DNA of 20,547 nucleotides from contig JAHJDQ010000175.1 in NCBI GenBank assembly GCA_018812355.1, forward strand, positions 1 to 20,547, in the 5' to 3' direction. This document shows positions 1 through 5,781 of this stretch, in pieces. The stretch comes from Nanobdellota archaeon. GTDB lineage: Archaea > Nanobdellota > Nanobdellia > Woesearchaeales > GW2011-AR9. The position numbers were made by a program, and so were the translations under genes. Under the pieces are notes generated by a model that was not told the origin of the DNA, did no database searches, and saw only the letters and a list, made by a program, of their open reading frames with translations. Position 1 is the first letter of the stretch, and each line of letters begins with the position of its first letter.

Positions 1-68
1 AAGAGATTGTTAAAGAATTATTCAGCAAAGGGATGAAGCGGGAGATTATCGCTGAGATGGTAAAATAA
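1..68 (+). CDS. C-terminal end of an unknown protein (partial)
   Basis: An open frame enters from the left edge (codons in phase with position 3) and stops with TAA at 66-68. The last 21 residues are charged and probably helical, ending in a Lys/Glu-rich run (…MKREIIAEMVK). There is too little to assign a family. The composition is protein-like (E, K, I, M), which is the only support besides the open frame. The 47 bases that follow (69-115) show no gene or hairpin I can support. Confidence 0.4.
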   Translation, partial: EIVKELFSKGMKREIIAEMVK

Positions 69-115
69 TGTTATTTGGTACTAAAAGTTAGAGATTTTCC
101 AACAGAACATACGTT

Positions 116-235
116 TTATTTTAAGATATCTCTGAAGTCATCAAGAATCTCTTCTTTTAATTCTGCCCTTAACCATTCCGGATAATTTTGCAGTTTTTTA
201 TTCAGTAAAGCAAGGAATTCTTGTTTAGATACCAT
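116..235 (-). CDS. 39-residue hypothetical protein, probably leaderless
   Basis: I do not recognise this protein. From the ATG at 235 it reads MVSKQEFLALL… and ends …DDFRDILK: highly charged, Trp in the middle, and likely two amphipathic helices. The frame stays open up to 313, but the upstream part is Cys/Leu-rich and unlike a coding start. A TATA-like element on the minus strand (257-266, CTTAATATAC) lies about 26 bp before this ATG, which fits leaderless initiation in archaea. It is divergent from the pilin gene and shares the intergenic region that carries a twin operator-like repeat (268-300). It could be a small regulator or antitoxin-like protein, but nothing in it proves that. Confidence 0.45.
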   Translation of the reverse strand: MVSKQEFLALLNKKLQNYPEWLRAELKEEILDDFRDILK

Positions 236-256
236 CTTAAGCTTAAGGCAGAGGTA

Positions 257-266
257 GTATATTAAG
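257..266 (-). promoter_or_regulatory. TATA-like element for the 39-residue gene
   Basis: The minus strand reads CTTAATATAC, centred about 26 bp upstream of the ATG at 235. That is the usual TATA-to-start distance for a leaderless archaeal transcript. It abuts the first operator-like repeat at 268-279. Confidence 0.35.
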
Positions 267-267
267 C

Positions 268-300
268 TTGTTCGCACAACGTCGGACATTGTTCGTACAA
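268..300. repeat. Twin 12-bp operator-like repeat between divergent genes
   Basis: Two copies of TTGTTCGYACAA lie at 268-279 and 289-300, differing at one base (C/T) and spaced 21 bp start to start, which is two helical turns. Each copy is itself a near palindrome (TTGT…ACAA arms around a central CG). They sit between the TATA-like elements of the 39-residue minus-strand gene and the pilin gene, where a repressor could block both promoters. The regulator is unknown; the DNA pattern is seen directly and the operator role is inferred. Confidence 0.5.
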
Positions 301-301
301 G

Positions 302-309
302 ACATATAA
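302..309 (+). promoter_or_regulatory. TATA-like element for the pilin gene
   Basis: ACATATAA lies about 50 bp before the pilin ATG at 355. A start of transcription near 330 would leave a leader of about 25 nt that includes the GGGAGGG Shine-Dalgarno sequence at 343-349. It directly follows the second operator-like repeat. Confidence 0.35.
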
Positions 310-354
310 GCAAGTTCTTCTTTTTCTCTTTGTTGAGTGATAGGGAGGGTTAAA

Positions 355-681
355 ATGAATAAACTAGGTTTGGTTTTACTGTTGGTATTGCTAGCTTTAC
401 CAATGGTCTTAGCAGAAACTGCTGAATTAGATACAGATATCAGTGATGAAGACAAAGCCCAATTTGACGAGATCCTGACACCGATTATGAAGATTTACAA
501 TATGGTAAAATATTTTTCTTCGGTGATTGCTGGGATAGTATTGTTATGGGCAGGAATCAGTTACATGACTTCCGGAGCAGATCCACGTAAACGTGATACT
601 TCGAAAAATATTGCCGCTTATGTCATCATTGGTTTAATAGTGATCTGGGCGGCTCCGTTCATCGTGAATCTGTTTGTCTAA
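355..681 (+). CDS. VirB2/TrbC-like type IV secretion pilin
   Basis: A 108-residue small membrane protein with a signal peptide (residues 1-20, ending …PMVLA before ETAE), an acidic segment (24-39), and two hydrophobic helices (about 52-74 and 86-107). They are joined by a short basic turn containing S-G-x-D-x2-K-R-x3-K (73-84). This signal peptide plus two-helix hairpin layout is that of VirB2/TrbC pilins and of the T4SS_pilin family seen in archaea. The start is set at 355 because GGGAGGG lies 5-11 bases upstream of this ATG; an upstream alternative start at 337 would precede that site. In the family the mature protein packs into a pilus or channel; here that role is inferred. A structured RNA motif follows the stop codon. 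The hairpin pattern A-G-x3-M-x-S-G-x-D-x2-K-R-x3-K recurs in the VirB6-like protein downstream. Confidence 0.78.
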   Translation: MNKLGLVLLLVLLALPMVLAETAELDTDISDEDKAQFDEILTPIMKIYNMVKYFSSVIAGIVLLWAGISYMTSGADPRKRDTSKNIAAYVIIGLIVIWAAPFIVNLFV

Positions 682-713
682 GAAATAATAATATTTATTA
701 GCTTTTATTAGCG

Positions 714-778
714 GTAGCTATAGGCGAAAACTATAGTTATGGTACTTGTAGAGGTAACGTGCTCTTTGTGACGTTTGT
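714..778 (+). ncRNA. Two-hairpin structured RNA motif, copy A
   Basis: Hairpin 1 pairs 714-722 with 732-740 (9 bp, including two G-U pairs) around the loop GGCGAAAAC (723-731), whose end G and C could add a tenth pair. A 9-nt linker GGTACTTGT (741-749) leads to hairpin 2, AGAG (750-753) with CTCT (762-765) around GTAACGTG (754-761). The tail UUUGU (774-778) could pair with the hairpin-1 loop GCGAA. The same layout occurs at 3913-3978 with identical loops and compensatory stem changes. It starts 33 nt after the pilin stop codon, preceded by two TTTATTAGC repeats (694-702, 704-712). The plus strand is chosen because both copies lie downstream of plus-strand secretion genes. No known RNA family comes to mind. 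Confidence 0.72.
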
Positions 779-796
779 TAAATAGATTTAGAACTC

Positions 797-1651
797 TTAT
801 ACTTCAGTTAAAACGTGGTCAATAGAAAACATATAATTTCCATCATTGTAATCTTGCGATCTTTCAGAGGCTAGTACAACTAATTGTATAGTAATCCTTT
901 TAGAGTATTCTTGAATCTTCCTAAATACTTCCTGAACTCCCATATCGGGGATATCCTCTCGTGAATCAGAATCTCTTACAAAATCAAGATGATCTCGAGC
1001 TGGTAAATCATCATCTTCTAAAGATCTTAAACCATGCATGGCTTTATGACGTTGTCTTATATACATATCCATCATTTCACTAATTGCACCAAGATATATC
1101 ATGTGTGCATGTTTGTTATTTATTGGAACATATTCTACATCATCTTCACTTTTACCTACCGGAAGTTGAACTTCCGAAAAATAATCCGAACAAACTTGTC
1201 TGTAGGAATCAAGCAATTCAACAAAAAAACCTTCTCCTCTAGGAAATATTTGGGTTAGCATTCCAGATAGAACTTGAATTGCATATTCCTTTCCTTGACG
1301 AACTTGAGGTAGAGGTGTGACATTTGGTGGGGGCAGTTCACTATTAGATAAAAAATTCATTAAAACACTCATCTCTAAATCTAAACAAGAATCTTCATGA
1401 TCTTGAATACGTGTCATATGAAAACTGATGAAATGATCCACGTATTCCTCCTCAGAAACAGTAATAGCATCGATAGTTACCATTGATTGTAATAGGGCAT
1501 GCATTCTTTTACCAGATTCAGTTATCCTAATTGAATCATACATGTTCTTGCATGTCTGAACAAATCTATCCTGCGGGGATAACTCAAGTCCCTTTGATAA
1601 CACATATTCAAGAATCTTTTCATTTGATGGATATTCTGGCTTCTTTGACAT
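797..1651 (-). CDS. Hypothetical soluble protein, 284 residues
   Basis: I do not recognise this protein. It has no signal peptide or membrane helix and is rich in Asp, Glu, Met, His and Ser. It seems mostly helical, with a very acidic stretch around residues 210-232 (SLEDDDLPARDHLD…). The ATG at 1651 is preceded at the right distance (about 28 bp) by a palindromic TATA element (1674-1683), so it is probably leaderless. It is transcribed against its neighbours and separates the pilin gene and its RNA motif from the rest of the secretion genes. That suggests a later insertion or an independently controlled accessory gene. Its composition is not strikingly different from that of its neighbours. 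Confidence 0.75.
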   Translation of the reverse strand: MSKKPEYPSNEKILEYVLSKGLELSPQDRFVQTCKNMYDSIRITESGKRMHALLQSMVTIDAITVSEEEYVDHFISFHMTRIQDHEDSCLDLEMSVLMNFLSNSELPPPNVTPLPQVRQGKEYAIQVLSGMLTQIFPRGEGFFVELLDSYRQVCSDYFSEVQLPVGKSEDDVEYVPINNKHAHMIYLGAISEMMDMYIRQRHKAMHGLRSLEDDDLPARDHLDFVRDSDSREDIPDMGVQEVFRKIQEYSKRITIQLVVLASERSQDYNDGNYMFSIDHVLTEV

Positions 1652-1673
1652 AAATTAACTAAGAGCAAAGCCC

Positions 1674-1683
1674 ATTTATAAAT
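1674..1683. promoter_or_regulatory. Palindromic TATA element between divergent genes
   Basis: ATTTATAAAT is a perfect 10-bp palindrome. Its centre is 27-28 bp from the ATG of the minus-strand gene at 1651, which fits a leaderless transcript. It is 48 bp from the ATG at 1727, which would leave a leader of about 22 nt. One TATA element could therefore serve both directions. Confidence 0.5.
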
Positions 1684-1726
1684 TTTACTTAAAAGTAGTA
1701 AAAAACATTCTAAAAAAATCATTCTC

Positions 1727-3034
1727 ATGAAATCTAAACTATTTGTAGCACTGTTAATCATTTTACTAGGTTTACCTCTATCCCTCGCTTTTGACTGCAA
1801 CTCCATCCAGAACAGAGATTACTGTGAGGAAATAATGAACTCTGCTTTGACAGAAGCAGAAAAAGACTATTTACTAGCTGACATAATGAGTAATACAAAA
1901 CACTATCCAGATCATCAACTGGTTAAGGGTTGGAATAGTAACATTCCTACAGATGTTGCTCCAAATGGTGTTTCTAAGCAAGATCAAGGCTACATTAAGA
2001 ACGCCTGGGTAAAAATACTTGCTGTAATGCCTTCTGTCTTAGATAATGGTGAGCTGTTTGTAAACAAGAGAGGAGAAGCGATTGCCGGTTCTAATCATGA
2101 AGTGGAAATACCAACACACACCGATTCCGGAGATTGTCGAACAGAACGTTCTCTAGTTGAAAATGAAGGCAATCTAAGAATTTATGCTAATGATGAACAT
2201 CTGAGCGATAATAATTATCGAATCGATGATGATGCTGTTTTCAAAGCAGAATATAATATCAGAGTAAAAACGAGAATTAAACATTATCGATGGATAAAAC
2301 CATGTGAAGAATGTAGCCGTGTCTGCCGATACGATAATATTGAATATAAGACTGATACTCTAACTGTTAAAGATGAATTAAATGCAAAATTATCTTCTCT
2401 TAATCCGGAAGCAGAGTTTAGCATTAAAGATCAGTATCTTGACACAACTAAAGCTGATTTTAATTTCAATGATGTGGTTAATGTAGAATTATTATTTGAT
2501 GATGCTTCTTTTTTACAGCATAATTATGTCTTTTCAGAAGTCGCTTCATTAGAACCATTGCATGTATTAACAGTTAAAGCTGAAAAACAAGTTACGCAAC
2601 AAGAAAATAATTTAGTCTATGAAGATGATGAAATTATTCTAAAAAATACTGCTGGATGTCGAATTAAGGTTTATGATTTCTTCAATAATAAAGTAATTCC
2701 TTGTAATTTAGATTTTAATCAGATTGATTTTACGGTTGAGACTGATAAAAATATTTATGAGCAGAACGAAACAATTACTGTTAAGATAGAACCGGAAGCA
2801 GAATATCTTGTTCAGTATGGTGAACAACAGTTTCTTACTAATGGAAGAGCAGAGCTTGTGGCAAAGTATCCAGCTAATCGAATTTCAGTAACACAGCAAG
2901 ATAAAATTGAGTATAAGCATATTCACGTTAAAGACGAAACTTCTTGGTCTTTATTTGTTACTCTAGGGATATTTGGTGGTTTGAATTGTGTGTTAGTAGG
3001 ATTCATTAAAAGATTTTGGGGTGTATTGTTTTGA
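1727..3034 (+). CDS. Secreted, C-terminally anchored protein of the secretion locus
   Basis: A 435-residue protein of a family I do not recognise. Residues 1-21 form a signal peptide (…GLPLSLA before FDC), very similar in style to that of the pilin. The long polar body (22-405) should lie outside the membrane, and one hydrophobic helix (about 407-430) anchors the C-terminus. A Cys cluster C-x2-C-x3-C (C193, C196, C200) plus C24, C29(Y)-region and later single Cys residues suggests disulfides or a metal site. The region after about residue 340 is beta-rich and Ig-like in texture (VETDKNIYEQNETITVKIEP). Its stop overlaps the start of the VirB6-like gene, so the two are translationally coupled and probably act together. 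It may be a surface or channel-associated component. Family and partner role are inferred from context only. Confidence 0.72.
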   Translation: MKSKLFVALLIILLGLPLSLAFDCNSIQNRDYCEEIMNSALTEAEKDYLLADIMSNTKHYPDHQLVKGWNSNIPTDVAPNGVSKQDQGYIKNAWVKILAVMPSVLDNGELFVNKRGEAIAGSNHEVEIPTHTDSGDCRTERSLVENEGNLRIYANDEHLSDNNYRIDDDAVFKAEYNIRVKTRIKHYRWIKPCEECSRVCRYDNIEYKTDTLTVKDELNAKLSSLNPEAEFSIKDQYLDTTKADFNFNDVVNVELLFDDASFLQHNYVFSEVASLEPLHVLTVKAEKQVTQQENNLVYEDDEIILKNTAGCRIKVYDFFNNKVIPCNLDFNQIDFTVETDKNIYEQNETITVKIEPEAEYLVQYGEQQFLTNGRAELVAKYPANRISVTQQDKIEYKHIHVKDETSWSLFVTLGIFGGLNCVLVGFIKRFWGVLF

Positions 3035-3915
3035 CAGAGTGCGGATTGACTAATCTAGCAGTATGCTTACCAGAAAAGTTCTTTGAATATATCGCTTCGT
3101 TGCTTAACGGAGCAGTTGAGCCTTTGTTGGAGTTAACTCGTTATTTACTAACAGAACCAGTAAGTATTAGTACATTTCATCCGTTGTGGGCTGTTATCAT
3201 TTACGTCATTTCATTATTTTATGGGTTGTTCTTCATGTTTGCCGGATTTAATCTCATGATCTCTGGTTATGATGCTGCTAAACGTGAAAGAGCGAAGCAT
3301 TGGTTAAGAAACATTGTCTTAATGATTTTTTTCATTCAAGCCAGTTTTTTAATGTACTCTTTAATGATTGAACTGTCTAGTTTGTTGACCACCGGAATAA
3401 TTGATATCATTGATCCAAACTTCTTTTTAATGACTGCTGACAGCATGACTAATTTTTCATTGCAGATTACTTTATTATTCCCTTATCTGACAATGTTATT
3501 ATTGACTGTGTTAATGTTAGCGTTACGTTATTTAATAGTGGCGATTGGAGTAGTGTTTGTTCCATTTGCGTTCTTATTTTACTTTATTCCGCCGTTACAA
3601 TCTTACGGTAAATTAATTTTGAACGTTTTAACAGTAATAATTTTTGTACCGTTCTTTTCAGGAATAATTTTGTTTGGAACATCTGCTTTAATGAGTATTC
3701 CAATGTTTGCTGATTACAAAATTGTTTTATCTCTGGTTGGTTTTGGTTCTGTTTCAGGATTATTATTGTTTTTAGTAGCTTTCGCGTTGTTAAAGGCAGT
3801 TTTTAGTGTCAAGAATTCCGTCACAATGTCACAGTTTAGGTCAAGTTACAATTATTTAGCGAGTAAATCTTCTGTTCCGGCTGATAAGGGACAGACGAAG
3901 TTAAACAATTATTAA
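3031..3915 (+). CDS. VirB6/TrbL-like polytopic membrane protein
   Basis: A 294-residue protein with about seven hydrophobic helices, the first near residues 52-78 and the last near 238-262, and a polar C-terminal tail. This is the profile of VirB6/TrbL inner-membrane channel components of type IV secretion and of CedA-like archaeal DNA-transfer proteins. I chose TTG at 3031, which overlaps the preceding stop as TTGA and has GGGGTG at 3018-3023 as a ribosome site; TTG at 3016 is the alternative and adds five residues. Residues 71-89 repeat the exact spacing of the pilin motif (A-G-x3-M-x-S-G-x-D-x2-K-R-x3-K) between two helices. This hints at a pilin-like hairpin inside the channel protein. 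The stop codon at 3913-3915 forms part of the following RNA hairpin. Confidence 0.68.
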   Translation: MTECGLTNLAVCLPEKFFEYIASLLNGAVEPLLELTRYLLTEPVSISTFHPLWAVIIYVISLFYGLFFMFAGFNLMISGYDAAKRERAKHWLRNIVLMIFFIQASFLMYSLMIELSSLLTTGIIDIIDPNFFLMTADSMTNFSLQITLLFPYLTMLLLTVLMLALRYLIVAIGVVFVPFAFLFYFIPPLQSYGKLILNVLTVIIFVPFFSGIILFGTSALMSIPMFADYKIVLSLVGFGSVSGLLLFLVAFALLKAVFSVKNSVTMSQFRSSYNYLASKSSVPADKGQTKLNNY

Positions 3916-3978
3916 TCATAAGGCGAAAACTTATGGTTAGGTAGTGGTAGGGGTAACGTGCCCTCGATGACCCTTTGC
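3913..3978 (+). ncRNA. Two-hairpin structured RNA motif, copy B
   Basis: Hairpin 1 pairs 3913-3921 with 3931-3939 (9 bp, one U-G pair) around GGCGAAAAC (3922-3930). The linker GGTAGTGGT (3940-3948) leads to hairpin 2, AGGG (3949-3952) with CCCT (3961-3964) around GTAACGTG (3953-3960). The tail UUUGC (3974-3978) could pair with GCGAA of loop 1. Compared with copy A, six of nine stem-1 pairs and one of four stem-2 pairs change on both sides and still pair, while both loops are unchanged. The first three bases are the TAA stop of the VirB6-like gene, so a terminating ribosome would melt stem 1. There is no T-run after hairpin 2, so it is not a simple intrinsic terminator. Confidence 0.72.
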
Positions 3979-4035
3979 AGAAGTTAAAATAAAAATCTGT
4001 ATAAACGATGTTAAGCTCAATCAGATTCTTCTTTT

Positions 4036-4200
4036 CTACTTATGCTTCTTTTTTTCTGTCAGATGATGGACTCCCATTATCAGAATCACCACTGCCAAAA
4101 TCACAACAGCCCAATCTTTGTTTAGCCAGCCGAGAACTCCGGCAAGAATTCCACCAGCAAATTGTATTAATCCAAGAACTTTTTCATGTATTTTAACCAT
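4036..4200 (-). CDS. 54-residue two-helix membrane protein
   Basis: A short gene with a good Shine-Dalgarno sequence (GAGGTGAT, 4206-4212 region read on the minus strand) before the ATG at 4200. The protein has a polar start (MVKIHEKV), a Gly-rich helix (residues 9-25, LGLIQFAGGILAG…), a W-L-N-K-D-W turn, a second strongly hydrophobic helix (31-44), and a basic His/Lys tail (HHLTEKKKHK). It lies 60 bp downstream of the ZIP transporter gene on the same strand, so it may be co-transcribed, although TTTTAAAA at 4237-4243 could give it its own promoter. The His-rich tail next to a metal transporter suggests, but does not show, a metal-related role. It could also be an unrelated small membrane protein. 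Confidence 0.68.
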   Translation of the reverse strand: MVKIHEKVLGLIQFAGGILAGVLGWLNKDWAVVILAVVILIMGVHHLTEKKKHK

Positions 4201-4260
4201 AAGTATCACCTCTACACTAAGAATATATTTGACTCTTTTAAAAGTATCTGAAAACAGAAT

Positions 4261-5022
4261 TTATCCTAAAAACTTCAATAAAGACATTAAGGCAATTCCA
4301 AACAAGAAAGCAGACAGATGCCATAAAGATGCTTTAGCTCGGCATTCTTTATGCAGTTCAGGGACTAAATTACAACCAGCAATATAAATGAATCCGCCGG
4401 CTGCAAATGGTAAAATGAAAGAGATAAACAGCTCGGATTTTGCTCCCAGAATCAAACCAACAATCGCTCCTACAATAGCAACAGCTGCGGAAAGAAAATT
4501 GAACAGTAAAGCTTTTGCTTTTGTAAAGCCCGAATACAATAAAACTCCAAAGTCGGCAAGTTCCTGAGGAACTTCATGGAAGATAACAGCGATGGTGGTG
4601 GCAATTCCTACGGGTATGCTCACTAAATAACTCCCTGCAATGATTAACCCGTCAACAAAATTATGCACTCCGTCTCCGACAAGATTCATAATCCCGATAT
4701 GGTGCGGTTTTTCTTCGTGGACTAAAGGATGTTTTGGTTTACATTGCTGCCGCCAATGGATGATCTTTTCCAAAATAAAAAAAACTACAATTCCCGCTAA
4801 AACATATAAAGACAAGTTAAGCGTGAATCCATGCTCCCCAACCGCTTCTGGTAAGAGATGTAAAAACGCTCCTCCAAACAAAGAACCAGCAGAAAGGCTC
4901 ACTAAAATCAGCAAAATATTGCTTAACTTTTTTTTCGTTAAGATTAAGGAAATGATTCCAACAAATGAAACTAAAGAAACAAGTATAACGCTGACAAGCA
5001 CATAGATAGTCGTCATCACCAT
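4261..5022 (-). CDS. ZIP-family divalent metal transporter
   Basis: Imports zinc or another divalent metal across the cell membrane. The protein has about eight hydrophobic helices and the two ZIP signature helices: H-N-F-V-D-G (about residues 120-125) and H-E-V-P-Q-E (about 149-154), which in this family form the binuclear metal site. A His-containing loop (KPKHPLVHEEKPHH) precedes them, as in many ZIP proteins. The longest frame begins at 5055, but that ATG lies inside the TATA box (TATATAAA, 5045-5052). Starts at 5022 or 5016 (MVMTT or MTTIYV) fit a leaderless transcript 25-30 bp downstream. The gene is divergent from a Fur-family regulator, with a Fur-like operator overlapping the shared promoter. 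It is probably repressed when metal is sufficient. Family assignment is secure; the metal is not. Confidence 0.9.
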   Translation of the reverse strand: MVMTTIYVLVSVILVSLVSFVGIISLILTKKKLSNILLILVSLSAGSLFGGAFLHLLPEAVGEHGFTLNLSLYVLAGIVVFFILEKIIHWRQQCKPKHPLVHEEKPHHIGIMNLVGDGVHNFVDGLIIAGSYLVSIPVGIATTIAVIFHEVPQELADFGVLLYSGFTKAKALLFNFLSAAVAIVGAIVGLILGAKSELFISFILPFAAGGFIYIAGCNLVPELHKECRAKASLWHLSAFLFGIALMSLLKFLG

Positions 5023-5043
5023 AAGTATATGCATAATCAAATA

Positions 5044-5053
5044 GTTTATATAC
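5044..5053. promoter_or_regulatory. Shared TATA element of the ZIP and Fur-family genes
   Basis: GTTTATATAC reads as a TATA box on both strands. Its centre is about 27 bp from the preferred ZIP start (5022) and 34 bp from the Fur-family ATG (5083). The presence of this TATA box inside the longest ZIP frame argues against the ATG at 5055. Confidence 0.6.
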
Positions 5054-5076
5054 ATTATTGATTCTCATTCTCAATA
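5054..5076. promoter_or_regulatory. Fur-box-like operator
   Basis: A perfect inverted repeat TATTGA (5056-5061) and TCAATA (5071-5076) flanks a 9-nt centre. Read on the minus strand the site contains GAGAAT GAGAAT C AATAAT, which matches the three-hexamer pattern of classical Fur boxes (GATAAT repeats). It lies between the shared TATA element and the Fur-family ATG, so binding would block both the transporter and the regulator. This is a standard layout for a metal-responsive autoregulated pair. Confidence 0.7.
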
Positions 5077-5082
5077 AGAAAG

Positions 5083-5442
5083 ATGAGAAAGACTAAACAG
5101 AAAGAATTGATTCAAGAAGAAGTTGAAAAAATCAAGACTTTCTTTACCGCAGAAGAATTGCTCAACAAAGTAAAGCGATGTGATAAGAAAATAGGTCTGG
5201 CCACAGTTTACAGGTTTCTAAAAGAGTTGAGAAATACGGGAGAACTGCATTCTTATTTATGCAACCGGAAAACTATTTATTCAAAAAGTGAGGATAATCA
5301 CTGCCATTTTATCTGCCAGAAATGTGGTCAGGTAAAACACTTTGATGTTAAATCAATTGATTTCTTAAAAATCAAAGAAGATATCTGCCATTTCCAGATT
5401 GACGTACATGGAACCTGTAAGAAATGTCTTAAAGAAAATTAA
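5083..5442 (+). CDS. Fur-family metal-responsive repressor
   Basis: A 119-residue regulator that probably senses zinc or iron and represses the divergent ZIP transporter and itself. The N-terminal winged helix includes the typical recognition helix A-T-V-Y-R-F-L (40-46), and the C-terminal half is the dimerisation/metal region. Structural zinc ligands are visible as C78-x2-C81 (CQKC) and C112-x2-C115 (CKKC). A sensory-site segment H-C-H-F (73-76) precedes them, with H102 and H109 as further candidates. The protein is somewhat shorter than bacterial Fur (about 140-150), mainly at the N-terminus. The start follows the operator at 5054-5076 directly. Whether it is Fur, Zur or a manganese sensor cannot be told from the sequence; the ZIP neighbour favours zinc. 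Confidence 0.87.
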   Translation: MRKTKQKELIQEEVEKIKTFFTAEELLNKVKRCDKKIGLATVYRFLKELRNTGELHSYLCNRKTIYSKSEDNHCHFICQKCGQVKHFDVKSIDFLKIKEDICHFQIDVHGTCKKCLKEN

Positions 5443-5459
5443 TAATAACTTCTTCACAT

Positions 5460-5747
5460 TCACGTACCTCTTTTCTCTATCTTAATCGCTTTCCCATTTA
5501 CCAAAGCTTCCGTCACCTTTTCCCTTGCTGATAAGAGTATGCGATGAAAAGTTGGTTGAGAAACATTCATCTTTTCAGCAGCTTCTTTCTGATCTAAATT
5601 AAGAGTATTCTTCAACCTAAGTGCCTCTAATTCATCATACGAGAGGATAACTTCTTCTAACTGTCTCAGTGGTACACCTGCTGGCTTGAAGTAAGTTATC
5701 TCTGGGTTGAAGCGTACTCTTCTTCTAAGTCTTGGACGTGGCACCAT
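5460..5747 (-). CDS. DUF134 (UPF0251) helix-turn-helix protein
   Basis: A 95-residue predicted DNA-binding protein. From the ATG at 5747 it begins MVPRPRLRRRVRFNP, the usual start of DUF134 proteins (MPRPRKxRRV), followed by the conserved Y-F-K-P-A-G segment, then L-S-Y-D-E-L-E-A-L-R-L. The sigma-70-like HTH follows (QKEAAEKMNVSQPTFHRILLSAREKV), ending in a basic tail. The frame extends to 5768, but the family's N-terminus fixes the shorter start, and a T/A-rich TATA-like element (5765-5773) lies about 23 bp upstream. It lies 29 bp downstream of the DUF5320 gene on the same strand, a pairing seen widely in archaea and bacteria. The targets are unknown. It converges on the Fur-family gene with only 17 bp between the stops. 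Confidence 0.85.
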   Translation of the reverse strand: MVPRPRLRRRVRFNPEITYFKPAGVPLRQLEEVILSYDELEALRLKNTLNLDQKEAAEKMNVSQPTFHRILLSAREKVTEALVNGKAIKIEKRGT

Positions 5748-5751
5748 TCTA

Positions 5752-5781
5752 AGTAAACTAATCAACAATAAAAAGTTTACT
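5752..5781. repeat. 8-bp inverted repeat upstream of the DUF134 gene
   Basis: AGTAAACT (5752-5759) and AGTTTACT (5774-5781) form a perfect inverted repeat with a 14-nt spacer that contains the TATA-like stretch. It covers the end of the DUF5320 gene and the start region of DUF134. It could be an autoregulatory operator of the DUF134 protein or a weak terminator hairpin; the sequence does not decide. Confidence 0.35.

Noticed and set aside
714..778. Hammerhead or other self-cleaving ribozyme, suggested by GCGAAAAC and GACG
   Set aside because: The GAAA lies in a hairpin loop rather than next to a junction, and no CUGAUGA-type core is present in either copy; the twister, pistol and HDV patterns I know do not fit.
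1034..1258. Plus-strand 74-codon frame inside the 284-residue gene
   Set aside because: It is antisense to a longer frame with its own promoter, and its His/Tyr/Ile-rich translation is typical of a shadow frame.
3913..3978. Ordinary intrinsic terminator after the VirB6-like gene
   Set aside because: No T-run follows the hairpins, stem 1 is A/U-rich, and the loops are conserved between the two copies, which a terminator would not need.
4008..4387. Plus-strand open frames of 62 and 89 codons
   Set aside because: They lie opposite the 54-residue membrane protein and the end of the ZIP gene, lack ribosome sites, and their translations are Ser/Pro/Cys-rich like antisense of hydrophobic genes.
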